DNA from: Magnolia sinica
Taxonomy: Eukaryota; Streptophyta; Magnoliopsida; Magnoliales; Magnoliaceae
Length of the DNA: 64,000 bases
NCBI RefSeq assembly: GCF_029962835.1
Contig: NC_080573.1
Location: forward strand, 31,117,001-31,181,000
Reading direction: 5' to 3'
The number at the start of each line of letters is the position of its first letter. Position 1 is the stretch's first letter. Of the stretch, positions 49,640 to 60,486 are shown piece after piece. The notes beneath the pieces are model-generated. The model was given only the letters and a program-made list of their open reading frames with translations. It had not been told where the DNA came from and did no database searches. Both the position numbers and the translations under genes were made by a program.

Positions 49640-50575
49640 GAGAGGGTGACTTTCTTTGGCAATGTTCAGAATCGAAGCACAAATACCACTCAGTTAGCTA
49701 GGAAGAAGTTGACAAGATGAAGGGGGATGGGGTTTTGGGCATCAAGAGTCTCAAAGCCATGAATCTTGCTCTGCTGGGAAAATGGTGATGGAGATTCAGG
49801 GAGGAGGAAGAGCCTTTATGGAATCAGGTGATCCATAGCAAATGTGGCTCGGAGGAAGTTGGATAGTTCCCTTGGATGTCTGTGCGGTACAAAGCCTCTA
49901 GATTGTGGAAGTTGGGAGAAATTTGGACTAAGAAATTGATGACTGCCCATCTGCTGGATTGCATTCTGCAAATTCAAAATTGCCATATAGGGACCTGATA
50001 TAATGCTTATAAGGGACTTTGCGTCCTAGCTTTTGCTTGGCTTGTGGGCCAAAAACAAGGTGCTGACGATTGACAATCTCAGGAAAATAAGGCTTTCTAC
50101 AACCAATCGCTGCCCTATGCGCCTTAGAGGAGAGAAGTCGGTGAACCATTTATTTTTCCACTACCCTTTCGCTTTTGTTGTGTTTGGGGTCCATTGAGCT
50201 GGATGGGGGTGAAATGAGTGATGTCATTTTCAATGGGACAGTTGTTTAGGGCTTGGGACAGCAGATTGAAGGGTTGCAAGAGGAAGGTGTCTCTATGGCA
50301 TTTACTGTGCTTGTGGTTCTTTGGGCAATCTGGGGAGAACACAATAATCCAACTTTCTGAGATAAATCATGTCAGGTGACTGAGGTGGTGTTTCTTCTGA
50401 AGAGTCTGATTTTGGAATGAGCAGCTGTGGTGAAGATCCTTGGGGTAATCATTGGGATTCTTTTGGGGTTTACCAGGGTTTTCCATCCTGTTTGTATCTT
50501 GGATGATGCCTCTTTATCCTTTTGTATTGTTTTGTTTCTTCAATAAAATTTTCATAATCCTTCAAAATAAAAGAG
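49640..50575 (+). pseudogene. Second LINE 3' portion, decayed, with A-rich tail
   Basis: The plus-strand translation with stops follows plant LINE RT C-terminal sequence: DFLWQCSESKHKYHSVS, EEVDKMKGDGVLGIKSLKAMN, LALLGKW, WRFREEEEPLWNQVI (49650-49840), later NHLFFHYPF-like and LWFFGQSGE blocks (50130-50350). It ends with CAATAAAATTTTCATAATCC and an A-rich tail near 50535-50585. Orientation is the same as the preceding LINE fragment, but the two differ in sequence. Confidence 0.7.
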
Positions 50576-50585
50576 GCAAAAAGAA

Positions 50586-52062
50586 GTAGAAAAGTGTAGC
50601 CAACCTAATGAGCGGACTGCCCTGATTTTTGGGCTGGGCATGTTCACCTTGATCTGCACCAGCTGAGTGTCCCAGCTGTCTCATTCATCTTGCAGGTTGG
50701 CACATCTGCATGGGAGTTGGGACAACTCTATCTAACTCTGCAAGTACCTTTAGCAGTGCTCATTTGATAAATGACACTGATTTTTTTTTTTTTTTTTGAC
50801 AAATTATCTTCACTTTTTAACTACATTAATTGGTTGTCACATTTTGTCTCTGACCTAAAGCATTGACCATTCTACTCCGTTGTTTCATGCCTGCAATCTG
50901 TAGCTCCTGACTTCCGAATTGAAGTAGAAAAAATTGTTCAGACCTCGTCCAAAAGTTTATGATGTATCTTATTTTGGGTACTGTCTAGTTGCATCAGAGT
51001 TCATCTAGCAAACATTTCAAAAACTCACAGAAATAACAACATGAAAAAGGTCATATGGCCCCGTGCTATCTCTTAACAGAGAACATCCAATGACCATCAT
51101 CATTCCAGCATCCAAGGGATGCACATCTCCCAAAAGTAACACCTCCAATCCCAAGAGGTTTATTTCCATTCAATATCTCCGTACTAAAGTTGCTTGTAGA
51201 ATACATGAGTGGGGGAGGAACTGTCATCTGCTGAAATCTGATATCTCAGGGCAAAATGCTTAAGAAACATGTGATTCTAAAATGGGAGCTATTGCGTCGA
51301 TATGAGGTTCCTATATCTCAGGTCAAATTTTTTTTATTTTGGATGGTCAGGTTGAAATGCTTATAAAATATGTGAGTCTAAAGTCGGAGCTGTTGCCTTG
51401 ATGTGAGATTCCATGAGCTAAATTCCAGGTGTTGGAATCGCAGAATCTAAAAAGTGATTCAATACACCAATTAGGAAAATATGCTCATCTTGTAGTGAGT
51501 TTTGCTAAGCCTACACACATGTACAAGACATGTACATGCCATTACAGGTGCTAGGGTGACTGATAGGTGCAATATCCAAGCTGTCCACTAGGCAGGTCTG
51601 ACCTTGTAATTGTTCTCGTCTAAAAATAAATCTGGTCCACTTAGCAGGTAGGTGACAATGTTAGGGGCAATTAGATGGGTAAGAAAACTTAGCCAAGTTT
51701 TTTCTTTTCTGCCCGTTTTGTAACCTGTGGCCCACCTGACAAGTGGACCAACCTGATTCTTGGGGGAGAGCATCTACATAGTGGCATCCTCTTGTGGATG
51801 GATTGGATCTAGTACCACTGTGCTATGCTGGCAGGTGTAGCATGTACCTGACCTGCTTTGTACACACATGTGGGCTTAGTAGAGCTCCTTTCTAATCATA
51901 TCAATGTCCATGGGTAGAAAAGGTGCACAAAGAACCGTAATGGGAGTTGATGAATGTGTTAAGAAAAACAATTGAACAGAGCTTCATAGTTTAGTTGTTG
52001 GTTTCTAGTGGGTTATATGTTCAGCTTGTTGTATGTGCCATAAAGCAAGTTCACATACAGAG
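50586..52062. other. Intron sequence without recognised features
   Basis: No gene, no exon resembling MSI1 exon 2 and no clear repeat. A poly-T run lies at about 50782-50797. Partially repeated AAATGCTTA.AA.ATGTGA sentences occur at 51255 and 51355, suggesting a small internal duplication. Confidence 0.45.
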
Positions 52063-52283
52063 TGTAAGCTGGTATAGAAAAGAATAGAAGAGAAAAGAAA
52101 AGGAGAGAAGAAAGTTAGGAAAAGAGAAGAGAAGAATAAGGCTACACGCCCCTCACTCTTTCTCCCTATATAGTTAAGTAAAGCAAAAATGCCAACAATA
52201 CCCCTTATACAAAAAAACAATATTCCCAACATATCCCAAGACCAAATAGGTGGGCCATAGGCCCATAACCACAACCGTCAACA
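52063..52283 (-). repeat. 3' LTR of the copia element
   Basis: 221 bp. On the plus strand it runs TGTAAGCTGGTATAG to CCGTCAACA and pairs with 63700-63929. A polypurine AGAAAAG tract occupies its first third. The minus-strand polypurine tract GGGGGAG lies just outside at 52284-52291. Confidence 0.85.
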
Positions 52284-52327
52284 CTCCCCCTCAAGTCGGA
52301 GAATAAATGTCTTGCATGTCCAGCTTA

Positions 52328-52753
52328 GGGCATGTTTGGTCCATGGGATTAAATGGTATGGCCAATGGAATTGTATAAGATGGGATTAACACCATTATTG
52401 CACAATGATTGCATGTCATGGAAATACCATGGTATTTTGGCCATCCACTCCCCATGTTTGGGATAAAATTCTTACTATGGGAAAAACACTGGATTAAGCA
52501 AAACCCCGTTTGGCGGACCACGGAATTGTAATCAATGAACTAAATTCACAATGGATGTCGGTCACTTGTACACATATATAACCAGAATGTCACATTTTAA
52601 GGGTGTATATAGATGGATGACATGGATAAAACACATGCATTAATGTGGGGCCCACATGTGTAGTGGATTTCAAAATCCACGGAAATCCTGCATGGGACCA
52701 AATGCAATTCCATCCCACCTAATCCCATTTAATACCATGTGCCAAATGCCCCC
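52328..52753. mobile_element. PIF/Harbinger-like MITE in copia 3' region
   Basis: 426-bp element with ends GGGCATGTTTGG and, on the complement, GGGGGCATTTGG, then shared ATGG.ATTAAATGG. It is flanked by TTA (52325-52327 and 52754-52756), the duplication typical of PIF/Harbinger and Tourist MITEs. It separates the last codons of copia pol (KLDMQDIYSPT) from the preceding RNase H sequence. Confidence 0.72.
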
Positions 52754-52756
52754 TTA

Positions 52757-53393
52757 GAGACTAGTTTGTCGAACTGAGACTTTTCAAGAGCCTTGGTGAA
52801 TAAATTTGCGACTTGATCGTGGGATAAAATATAAGGTATGTGGATCTCTCCTTGAATGAAATGACAATCAATCTCTATGCTTCGTTTTCTCATGAAACAC
52901 TAGATTATTGATAATATGTTTCTCAGCTTGATTGTCGTAATGTAATGACACTGGAACCTGTACTTCGAACCCTAATTCTTCGAGAAGAAACTTTAACCAT
53001 ATATGTTCACAAGTTGTATGCGCCATTGCCCTGTATTCAGCTTCAAAACTTGATCTAGCAACTATAATATGTTTCTTACTTCTCCAAGTAATCACATTAC
53101 TACTTAGGAAGGTGCAGTAACCCATAGTCGACCTTCTATCACATCTTGACCCTGCATAATTTGCATATGAATAACCGGCTACCTGGAGATGGCCACGAGC
53201 CTTGTATAAGATATTCTTCCCATTTAAACATTTCAAATACGTGATAATTCTCGTAACTTTTACTAGATGTGATGTTCTTGGACTTTATGAACTGGCTCAC
53301 CACATTGACTGGGCATGCAATCTCAAGCCTTGTGATGGTCAAATAAATGAGCTTGCTAACAAGTATCTTGTACTTACCAGGGTCTTCTAACAC
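52757..53393 (-). pseudogene. Copia RNase H domain
   Basis: Minus-strand open stretches give GKYKILVSKLIYLTITRLEI (53330-53390) and then AGYSYANYAGSRCDRRST, GYCTFLSSNVITWRSKKH, the VARSSFEAEYRAMA core and LHYDNQAEKHIINN, F.HEKTKH (52868-53236). The D..WAG, E and D catalytic positions are largely recognisable, with WAG changed to YAG. The pol end continues across the MITE to 52291. Confidence 0.8.
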
Positions 53394-54120
53394 TTCTCAT
53401 TTTTCGGGTTCAAGCTTGAGGTAAGGATCCATTGGTGTATTAACCAGTTTGGCACCCAACATACCTGTCTCTTCTAATTACTTACAAACATATTTTCTTT
53501 GATATAAATTTATTCCAACTTTTGATCTTGCTACTTCAATGCCTAGAAAATATTGAGGAAGACCAAGATCTTTGTTATGAAACTGAGTTTAAAGGTATGA
53601 CTTCAACTTCTTAATACCCTCCAAGTCATCACCAGTCACTATAATATCATCCATATACATAACAAGTTTTATATGGTGAGATGTAAAGTGCTTTGAAAAA
53701 ACGAAGTGATCTACCTTACTTCTTTTCAATCTAAACAACACAACCACATCACTGAACTTCTCAAACCATGCCCATGGTGATTGCTTCAGCCCATGTAAAG
53801 ATTTGTTTAACTTGCATAATTTAGATGACTCTCCCTGAGCAACATACCTAGGGGCTTCGTCCATGTAGATTTCCTCGTGTAAATCTCCTTGTAGGAATGT
53901 GTTCTTTACATCTAGCTAGAAAAGAGGCCAATCATGATTTACAATTATTGATAAAAGAACTTGAATCGAATTAAGTTTAGCTATTGTTGAAAATGTATCA
54001 AGATAATCTACTTTGTAAATCTGTGTATACCCCTTAGCGACTAGCCTGACTTTGTAACAATCAATTGATCCATCAGTTAAGAACATAACTGTGTACATCC
54101 ATCTACACTTGATTGGAGTC
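53394..54120 (-). pseudogene. Copia reverse transcriptase
   Basis: Minus-strand translation gives KVRLVAKGYTQIYKVDYLDTFS (53916-54098), then YVAQGESSKLCKLNKSLHGLKQSPWAWFEKFS and the catalytic VMYMDDIIVTG (53589-53864), as in plant copia RT. The YMDD box is intact, but frameshifts and stops occur between blocks. Confidence 0.85.
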
Positions 54121-54197
54121 TTACCTGTTGGAAGATCAATCGGCTTTTAGGTATCATTAGAGTACATGGCTTCCATCTCTTCGTCCATAGCTTTTTT

Positions 54198-54486
54198 CCA
54201 ATTTTCATTAGACAATGCCTCATGGACAGACGTAGGAATGGGTACAACAGAAAAGGTGAGGGCAAACTTATGATAATTTGTAGACAAATGGGTGAGAGTA
54301 ACAAAATTAGAGATGAGATGAGTAACACAAGAATGTTTACCTTTTGGGACAACAATAGGAAGATCATTGACAACCTTAGAAGACTCAAAAGAACTAATAA
54401 TATTGGTAGCTTTTTTCCAATTTTCATCAAACAATGCCTCATGGCTAGGCTTAGGAATGGTTACAACAGACAAGCTAAGGGCAAAC
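54198..54486 (-). repeat. 219-bp in-frame tandem duplication in copia pol
   Basis: CCAATTTTCATTAGACAATG at 54198 and CCAATTTTCATCAAACAATG at 54417 begin two copies spaced 219 bp (73 codons). Copy two is cut by the chromovirus at 54487 and resumes at 59033, where AAACTTACGATAATTTGTAG parallels 54263 onward. It encodes the variable linker between integrase and RT (repeated HEAL...NWKKA residues). Confidence 0.75.
54482..54486. repeat. Target-site duplication CAAAC (left, chromovirus)
   Basis: CAAAC at 54482-54486 recurs perfectly at 59028-59032. Confidence 0.9.
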
Positions 54487-55704
54487 TGATGGGGACATCA
54501 CGCGCACACGCGCGCTCATGCCTCCCCCCCTACGCACGTACGTACGTAGAAGGAAGACCCCACCATCAATCTGGCTCGATGACGACGTCCAGAGAGGGCC
54601 TCCTAGCTAGAAGTCAAGTTTTGGTTCAGAAAAGTGGCCCGATAGTCAAGAAAAGCCCACCATGGGATCTCATGATCGTGGCCTACTCGTCGGATTGGTT
54701 TTATATTTTAGGTTTTACTTATTGTTATTATTTAGAACATCGTGAACGTTTTAGATTTTCTTGTTTGGTTTTTATTTTAGTTTACTTCATCGCCAAGTAA
54801 TAGGTGTCGCACATTGTGCGAGTTTTTGGGTATAGGGTTCTCCCTATAAATAGACACCTCTTGTAGTTCTTTTTATTGATTGAAGTTAATAAAAAAATTT
54901 CTGCTTTATTTTTCTGCTCTCTTCGTGAGTTGTGGAAGAATTCAAAAGTGGGTGCGAAGCCCTCCCTTTTCGAAGGGCTAACTACCGTGGTGCGAAGCCA
55001 CATCGATCCCAATTCACCCCCATCTTCCATCATCTTCTTTTTCCATCTTCCCCTATCATCCATACTTCGAATTTGTCCTTTTGTTGCATCAGATTTCTTC
55101 ATTGAAGCAGGTTTCCAGATTTCGGCCCGCAGGCGAGCTGAAACTTCGGCAGAGCACCACGCACAAACCGTACATCGGATCGAGCTGAGATTTGGAGGTT
55201 TTGGACTCCATCCCTGGCCGACCAGGGCCAAGGTGGCCTTTTTCTGAATAGTGGGCCCCGCACACGTGCGACCGGGATCACACGCACGTCCGTTTGGGCC
55301 ATTGTTGTTGTCCACACGCGGGATCATCTTTTGGCTCAGGTTTTTATCCTCTTTTATCCTCTCATAGCCATTTTTTCATGAATCCTAACCCTATATTACA
55401 TGATCCCTAATTGATTTGCCCCTTTTTATCACCTTAGGGTTCCTTGAATTGAAATTAGAGAATCCCTTGGATTAAGGACTGATTTTTATGCATGAGTAGT
55501 TGATTTTATTTCCCTTTGACATTGTTTGGCTTATAATTTTATTGGTCCAGTCCTAGCCTGTGTCGGCTTGGACCCGCATAGATTCCCCTTTAATTGAATG
55601 TTTGGATTTTCATATGGGATGTGGAATTTGTGTGATTGTTTCTGAATTGATGTGATCTAAGCCTGAAATCTTGCATATCATATTTAAATTCACGTCCTGC
55701 ATCA
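54487..55704 (+). repeat. 5' LTR of the chromovirus
   Basis: 1,218 bp, starting TGATGGGG and ending CCTGCATCA. It contains a TATA box CTATAAATAG at 54844-54853. Long ORFs on both strands here (192 and 181 residues) recur in the 3' LTR with changes and show no domain; they are not genes. Confidence 0.92.
54844..54853 (+). promoter_or_regulatory. TATA box of the 5' LTR
   Basis: CTATAAATAG lies about 360 bp into the LTR. The same position in the 3' LTR (58167-58176) reads CTATAACTAG, so the two promoters differ. Confidence 0.65.
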
Positions 55705-55708
55705 AATT

Positions 55709-55721
55709 TGGTATTAGAGCC
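55709..55721 (+). other. Primer-binding site
   Basis: TGGTATTAGAGCC is complementary to the initiator methionine tRNA 3' end with one mismatch (C to T at the sixth base) and starts five bases after the LTR end. Confidence 0.75.
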
Positions 55722-55864
55722 TAGGGTTCTTGTAGGGGAATTCATTACATGTTTAGGGTTTGGTTGTTTATGTCCATTATGCATCAATTCTCATCATATA
55801 TGGCTGTTTAGAAGTCCATAAACCCTGACATAAGCTGCTGAAATTTTTTGTTATCCCCTTATTT

Positions 55865-56215
55865 GAATTATTTTAGAAATTAGCTTAGCTTTCTATTTCT
55901 AGATTTAGAAACTTTCCTTTTCTGTTTTTAGAAACTTCCTTAATCTGTTTTAGAAACTAATTTCATTTCCTTTTTCTTTTTTAGAAACTAGTTCACTTTC
56001 CTTTTTCTTTTTAGAAACTAGCTTACTTTCTATTTTTAGAAACTTTCCTTTTTCTTTTTTTAGAAACTAGGTTACTTTTTTTAGAAACTTTCCTAATTTG
56101 TTTTTTAGAAACTTTCTTTTTTACGTTTTTAGAAACTAGGTTGCTTTTTTTGAAACTTTCCTAATTCGTTTTCAGAAACTTTCCTTTTTTGTTTTTAGAA
56201 ACTAGGTTGTTTCTT
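55865..56215. repeat. TTTTAGAAACT minisatellite in the chromovirus leader
   Basis: About a dozen units of roughly 25-30 bp, each with TTTTTAGAAACT followed by a T/C-rich stretch (TTCCTTTTTC or AGGTTGC), end in a run of about 20 A at 56218-56236. It lies between the PBS and the ORF. Confidence 0.8.
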
Positions 56216-56292
56216 TTAAAAAAAAAAAAAAAAAAACTCTCATATTTTTGACAACTATATTGCTGAATTTTGGTTGGCACCCTACACTAAAC

Positions 56293-57798
56293 ATGGAACA
56301 ATTGCAAGAGTCACTAAACAAGTTGTCCCAGAAGTTGGAGTTTATGATTAAGTGCTTGGAAATGGACCAATGCTTTGAGCAGCTTGATGAATGCATTGCC
56401 CGACTAAAGACCATCACCAGGACAAACCCCACCGTTGGGGTAGATGTCCAATCTCAGGCAGGTGGCCTGAAGGATAGACCAATGAATGGAGTTGGCCAAG
56501 GAATCAGTTATGGGCGTGCACCCGTGTACCCACCCCATGAGGGACATCAAGACCACTATTTTGAGGGGTACAACATGTGCAGCCTTGTGACCGGAGAGAG
56601 TGCACCAGATGTTAGTGTAGAGTTACCCACTGAGGTCATTCCGGTAGTGGATGAGTTTTGTGATGTTTGTCCTGATGAGTCCCCTAGGAGGGATATAGAG
56701 CACACCAGAACATGGGACACTGTAATACCTACAACCGAGTTTACGTTGAATAATTTTGTCGATAGGTCCACAGGTCTAAGTCCTCATGAAGTCGTTACTG
56801 ATTATAAACCTAGGAAACTTATTGATCTTGTCATTATGTCACTGTCCCATAGGCCGTCAGAGTCTGCAGAGTCCTTTGCGCATCACATTCATTCATGGCA
56901 TCAAAAAATCAGGCAGAAGATCATGACTAATAATGAACATTGCACATTTTCTAGAGACCAGTATAAATGTTTCAAAGGATTCAATATTGGGGACTTTGTG
57001 ATGGTCTACATCAGGCCCGAGCGGTATCCTTCGAGGGCTGTTCGTAAGTTACACGTGTGTAGCGCTGGACCCGTCAAAATTATAAAACGAAACGGTCTCA
57101 ATGCGTATGAGGTAGATCTTTCACCTTCCATGGGAATTAGTTTCACATCTGATGTGGAGGATTTAGTTACTTTTCAGGGGACAACTGATACTTTGTCCGG
57201 CCCTTCGCCCACCCATCCTGATTCCCCATATTTATCCCTTGAACCATGGCCCCTTCTCAACCCATTTTCCCAACCTCTACCTCCCATATCTACTTTTCCT
57301 AACCTTTCTTCTCAGCATCTACCTCCCATACCTACCCTTCCCGACCCATTTTCTCAGCCTCTACGTCCCATACCTACCCGTCCCGACCCATTTTTCCAAC
57401 CTCTACCTCCCATATCTACCCTTCCCAATCCATTTTTCCCGCTTCTACGACCCATACCTACCTGTCTCGACCCATGTTCCCAGCCTCTACCTCCCATACT
57501 TACCCGTCCCGACCCATCTTCCCAGCCTCTACCTCCCATACCTATCCTTCCCGACTCATTTTCTCAGCCTCTATCTCCCATACCTAACCTTTACACACCT
57601 AAAAAGGAAATAGAAGATATCTTGAACCATCAAATAGTTTCAATGTCGGACAGCGGGTTTCAGAAGTACGTGGTTAAATGGAAGTCACGCCCAGCTTCAG
57701 ACAGCATGTGGCTCACTGAGGAGGAGCTTCAGAGACTTGATCCTGACATCCTGAAGTGGTTCAAGAGTTTTATTTCGCCAGTGGCAAAATCGTTTTAG
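56293..57798 (+). CDS. Fused gag-like/integrase-C/chromodomain protein of the chromovirus
   Basis: One uninterrupted frame of 501 codons from ATG 56293 to TAG 57796-57798. Residues 1 to about 115 start MEQLQESLNKLSQKLEF and are gag-like and polar. Next comes VIPVVDEFCDVCPDE...RDIEH, the conserved region just before RT, joined directly to WDTVIPTTEFTLNNFVDRSTGLSPHEVV, the integrase region after the catalytic core. The integrase C-terminal segment follows (SAESFAHHIHSWHQKIRQ, FNIGDFVMVYIRPERYPS, NAYEVDL). Eight 14-residue proline-rich repeats (57259-57594) lead to a chromodomain (IEDILNHQI...YVVKWKSRP...MWLTEEEL). It lacks protease, RT, RNase H and the DDE core, by in-frame internal deletion. 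The open frame suggests either recent origin or selection. Confidence 0.85.
   Translation: MEQLQESLNKLSQKLEFMIKCLEMDQCFEQLDECIARLKTITRTNPTVGVDVQSQAGGLKDRPMNGVGQGISYGRAPVYPPHEGHQDHYFEGYNMCSLVTGESAPDVSVELPTEVIPVVDEFCDVCPDESPRRDIEHTRTWDTVIPTTEFTLNNFVDRSTGLSPHEVVTDYKPRKLIDLVIMSLSHRPSESAESFAHHIHSWHQKIRQKIMTNNEHCTFSRDQYKCFKGFNIGDFVMVYIRPERYPSRAVRKLHVCSAGPVKIIKRNGLNAYEVDLSPSMGISFTSDVEDLVTFQGTTDTLSGPSPTHPDSPYLSLEPWPLLNPFSQPLPPISTFPNLSSQHLPPIPTLPDPFSQPLRPIPTRPDPFFQPLPPISTLPNPFFPLLRPIPTCLDPCSQPLPPILTRPDPSSQPLPPIPILPDSFSQPLSPIPNLYTPKKEIEDILNHQIVSMSDSGFQKYVVKWKSRPASDSMWLTEEELQRLDPDILKWFKSFISPVAKSF
57259..57594 (+). repeat. Eight 42-bp coding repeats (proline-rich)
   Basis: Eight in-frame units of 14 residues with consensus DPFSQPLPPIPTLP between the integrase C-terminal segment and the chromodomain. 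All units keep the frame. Confidence 0.9.
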
Positions 57799-57809
57799 CC
57801 GGGGAGAAT

Positions 57810-59027
57810 TGATGGGGACATCACGCGCACACGCGCGCTCATGCCGCCCCCCCTACGCACGTACGTACGTAGAAGGAAGACCCCACCATCAATCTGGCTC
57901 GATGACGACGTCCAGAGAGGGCCTCCTAGCTAGAAGTCAAGTTTTGGTTCAGAAAAGTGGCCCGATAGTCAAGAAAAGCCCACCATGGGATCTCATGATC
58001 GTGGCCCACTCGTCGGATTGGTTTTATATTTTAGGTTTTACTTATTGTTATTATTTAGAATATCGTGAACGCTTTAGATTTCCTTGTTTGGTTTTTATTT
58101 TAGTTTACTGCATCGCCAAGTAATAGGTGTCGCACATTGTGCGAGTTTTTGGGTATAGGGTTCTCCCTATAACTAGACACCCCTTGTAGTTCTTTGCATT
58201 GATTGAAGTTAATAAAAAAATTCCTGCTTTATTTTTCTGCTCTCTTCGTGAGTTGTGGAAGAATTCAAAAGTGGGTGCGAAGCCCTCCCTTTTCGAAGGG
58301 CTAACTACTGTGGTGCGAAGCCACATCGGTCCCAATTCACCCCCATATTCCATCATCTTCTTTTTCCATCTTCCCCCATCATCCATACTTCGAATTTGTC
58401 CTTTTGTTGCATCAGATTTCTTCATTGAAGCAGGTTTCCAGATTTCGGCCCGCAGGCGAGCTGAAACTTCGGTAGAGCACCACGCACAAACCGTACATTG
58501 GATCGAGATAAGATTTGGAGGTTTTGGAGTCCATCCCTGGCCGACCAGGGCCAAGGTGGCCTTTTTCTGAATAGTGGGCCCCGCACACGTGCGGCCGGGA
58601 TCACACGCACGTCCGTCTGGGCCATTGTTGTTGTCCACACGCGGGATCATCTTTTGGCTCAGGTTTTTATCCTCTTTTATCCTCTCATAGCCATTTTTTC
58701 ATGAATCCTAACCCTATATTACATGATCCCTAATTGATTTGCCCATTTTTATCACCTTAGGGTTCCTTGAATTGAAATTAGAGAATCCCTTGGATTAGGG
58801 ACTGATTTTTATGCATGAGTAGTTGATTTTATTTCCCATTGACATTGTTTGGCTTATAATTTTATTGGTCCAGTCCTAGCCTGTGTCGGCTTGGACTCGC
58901 ATAGATTCCCCTTTAATTGAATGTTTGGATTTTCATATGGGATGTGGAATTTGTGTGATTGTTTCTGAATTGATGTGATCTAAGCCTGAAATCTTGCATA
59001 TCATATTTAAATTCACGTCCTGCATCA
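57810..59027 (+). repeat. 3' LTR of the chromovirus
   Basis: 1,218 bp, same length as the 5' LTR with about thirty substitutions by eye and no large indel. It is preceded by GCCGGGGAGAAT, the polypurine tract. Confidence 0.92.
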
Positions 59028-59032
59028 CAAAC

Positions 59033-60192
59033 TTACGATAATTTGTAGACAAATGGGTAAGAGTAACAAAATTAGAGATGAGATAAAGTAACACAAGAAC
59101 TTTTACCTTTTCGGACAACAATAGGAAGATCAATGGCAACCTTAGGAGACTCAAAATAACTAATAACCTTGGTAGTTGCAGTAGTCAATTATGTGGATTG
59201 AAAATGAATAGTTTGTAATGCTTGGTCTTTTCTCATTTTCTTGTAGTAAGTCTGCGTGAAATCCTTTTGAGGTGGCGATGGCATCTTAACATCAAAATTT
59301 GAAGGAAATACATTTGTCAGGGGAGCTTCCACACATGTGACTGTGATAGTACATTGATTTTTAACATAGAATGAAACATTTTTAAAAAAGGTGACATTAG
59401 CGGGAATATTTCTTAAGTTTAGGTGAATAACATTGATAACCCTTTTGAGTATTTGAATATCCTAGATATATGAGCAAAGCAAGTGCAACAAAAAAAATGG
59501 GCGATTGCGTGCATCCACAGGGAATAGTCTCACCTTAAAAAGGGGCGGGGACATCTTGTCGTCATAAAAAAAAGAAGCAAGTGCAACCAAACACTTTGAG
59601 AGGAGCGGGAAAAATTGGTTGATTAGGAAACAACAAGGAGAACAGAGTTTTGCCATTTAAAACCAATGAATGCATCCTATTGATCAAATAACATACAATA
59701 AGAACTTCTTCACCAAAAAAAAACTGGGGAACATTCATTTCTAACAACAAGGCTCAAGTAACTTCCACTAGATGTCTATTCTTGTGTTTAACCACCCCAT
59801 TTTGTTGTGGTGTGTAAGAACAAGAGATCTAATGAATGATGCCTTGACTTTATAAATATGTTTGAAAATTTTGAGAAACAAATTCCAGGGCATTATCCAA
59901 ACTTAACATACACAATTTCTCACCAAACTGATTTTTTATTTTATTATAAAAATTCACAAGTACATGAAAGACTTTAGACCTATGCTTTATTAGATATAAC
60001 CATGTCATCCTAGAATAATCATCAATAAAGAGGACAAAGTACCTAAAACCTAATAAATTGGGGAATCGAGTTGGTCCCCACACATCATTATGGACTAATT
60101 TAAATGGAATATCACTTTTTGAATCAATTCTTAAATGAAAGTGGGCTCTATGATGTTTACTCAGTTTGCTTGCTTCGCTCTTCAACTTAAAC
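59033..60192 (-). pseudogene. Copia integrase (main part)
   Basis: Minus-strand translation gives KLSKHHRAHFHLRI, then LVHNDVWGPTRFPNLLGFRYFVLFIDDYSRMTWLYL, LSLDNALEFVS (59850-60185) and LIVCYLINRM, KVFGCTCF (59562-59750), the copia integrase core with the first two acidic residues recognisable. 59033-59460 is the poorly conserved linker toward RT, including the second copy of the 219-bp duplication. Several stops interrupt it. It is separated from its N-terminal part by the hAT-like element. Confidence 0.8.
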
Positions 60193-60443
60193 CAGGGTGT
60201 CTCGTATCAGTTACGATACAGTCGTATCGGCCGATACGTAACGGTAACGGCCGACACCGTTACGCGATACGGGGTCAAAACGGGCACATAATGGCTGTTA
60301 TGGGCCTAAAGAAACTAGGAAAAAAAAAAAACCATACATTTTTTTCTTTCTTTTCTTCTTCTCCTCCTCCTCCTTCTTCCTCCTCTTCCTCTTCTTCTTC
60401 TTCTCGGACTGCTGCGGCTGCGGATTCTTCTTCTTCTTCTTCT

Positions 60444-60486
<43 letters not shown>

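Larger units (their letters stand above)
54487..59027 (+). mobile_element. Non-autonomous Ty3/gypsy chromovirus, full length
   Basis: 4,541-bp element with two 1,218-bp LTRs (54487-55704 and 57810-59027) starting TGATGGGG and ending TGCATCA, perfect CAAAC duplications, PBS TGGTATTAGAGCC (55709-55721), a purine-rich tract CCGGGGAGAA before the 3' LTR, and one open frame. Protease, RT, RNase H and the integrase core are absent, so it must rely on an autonomous partner. The LTRs differ at about thirty positions by eye, so it is fairly young compared with the copia host. Confidence 0.92.

Noticed and set aside
54782..55327. Long ORFs (181-192 residues) on both strands of the chromovirus LTRs
   Set aside because: They lie entirely or mostly in the LTRs, recur with substitutions in the other LTR, have no domain signature, and one (54222-54800) runs across the insertion junction.
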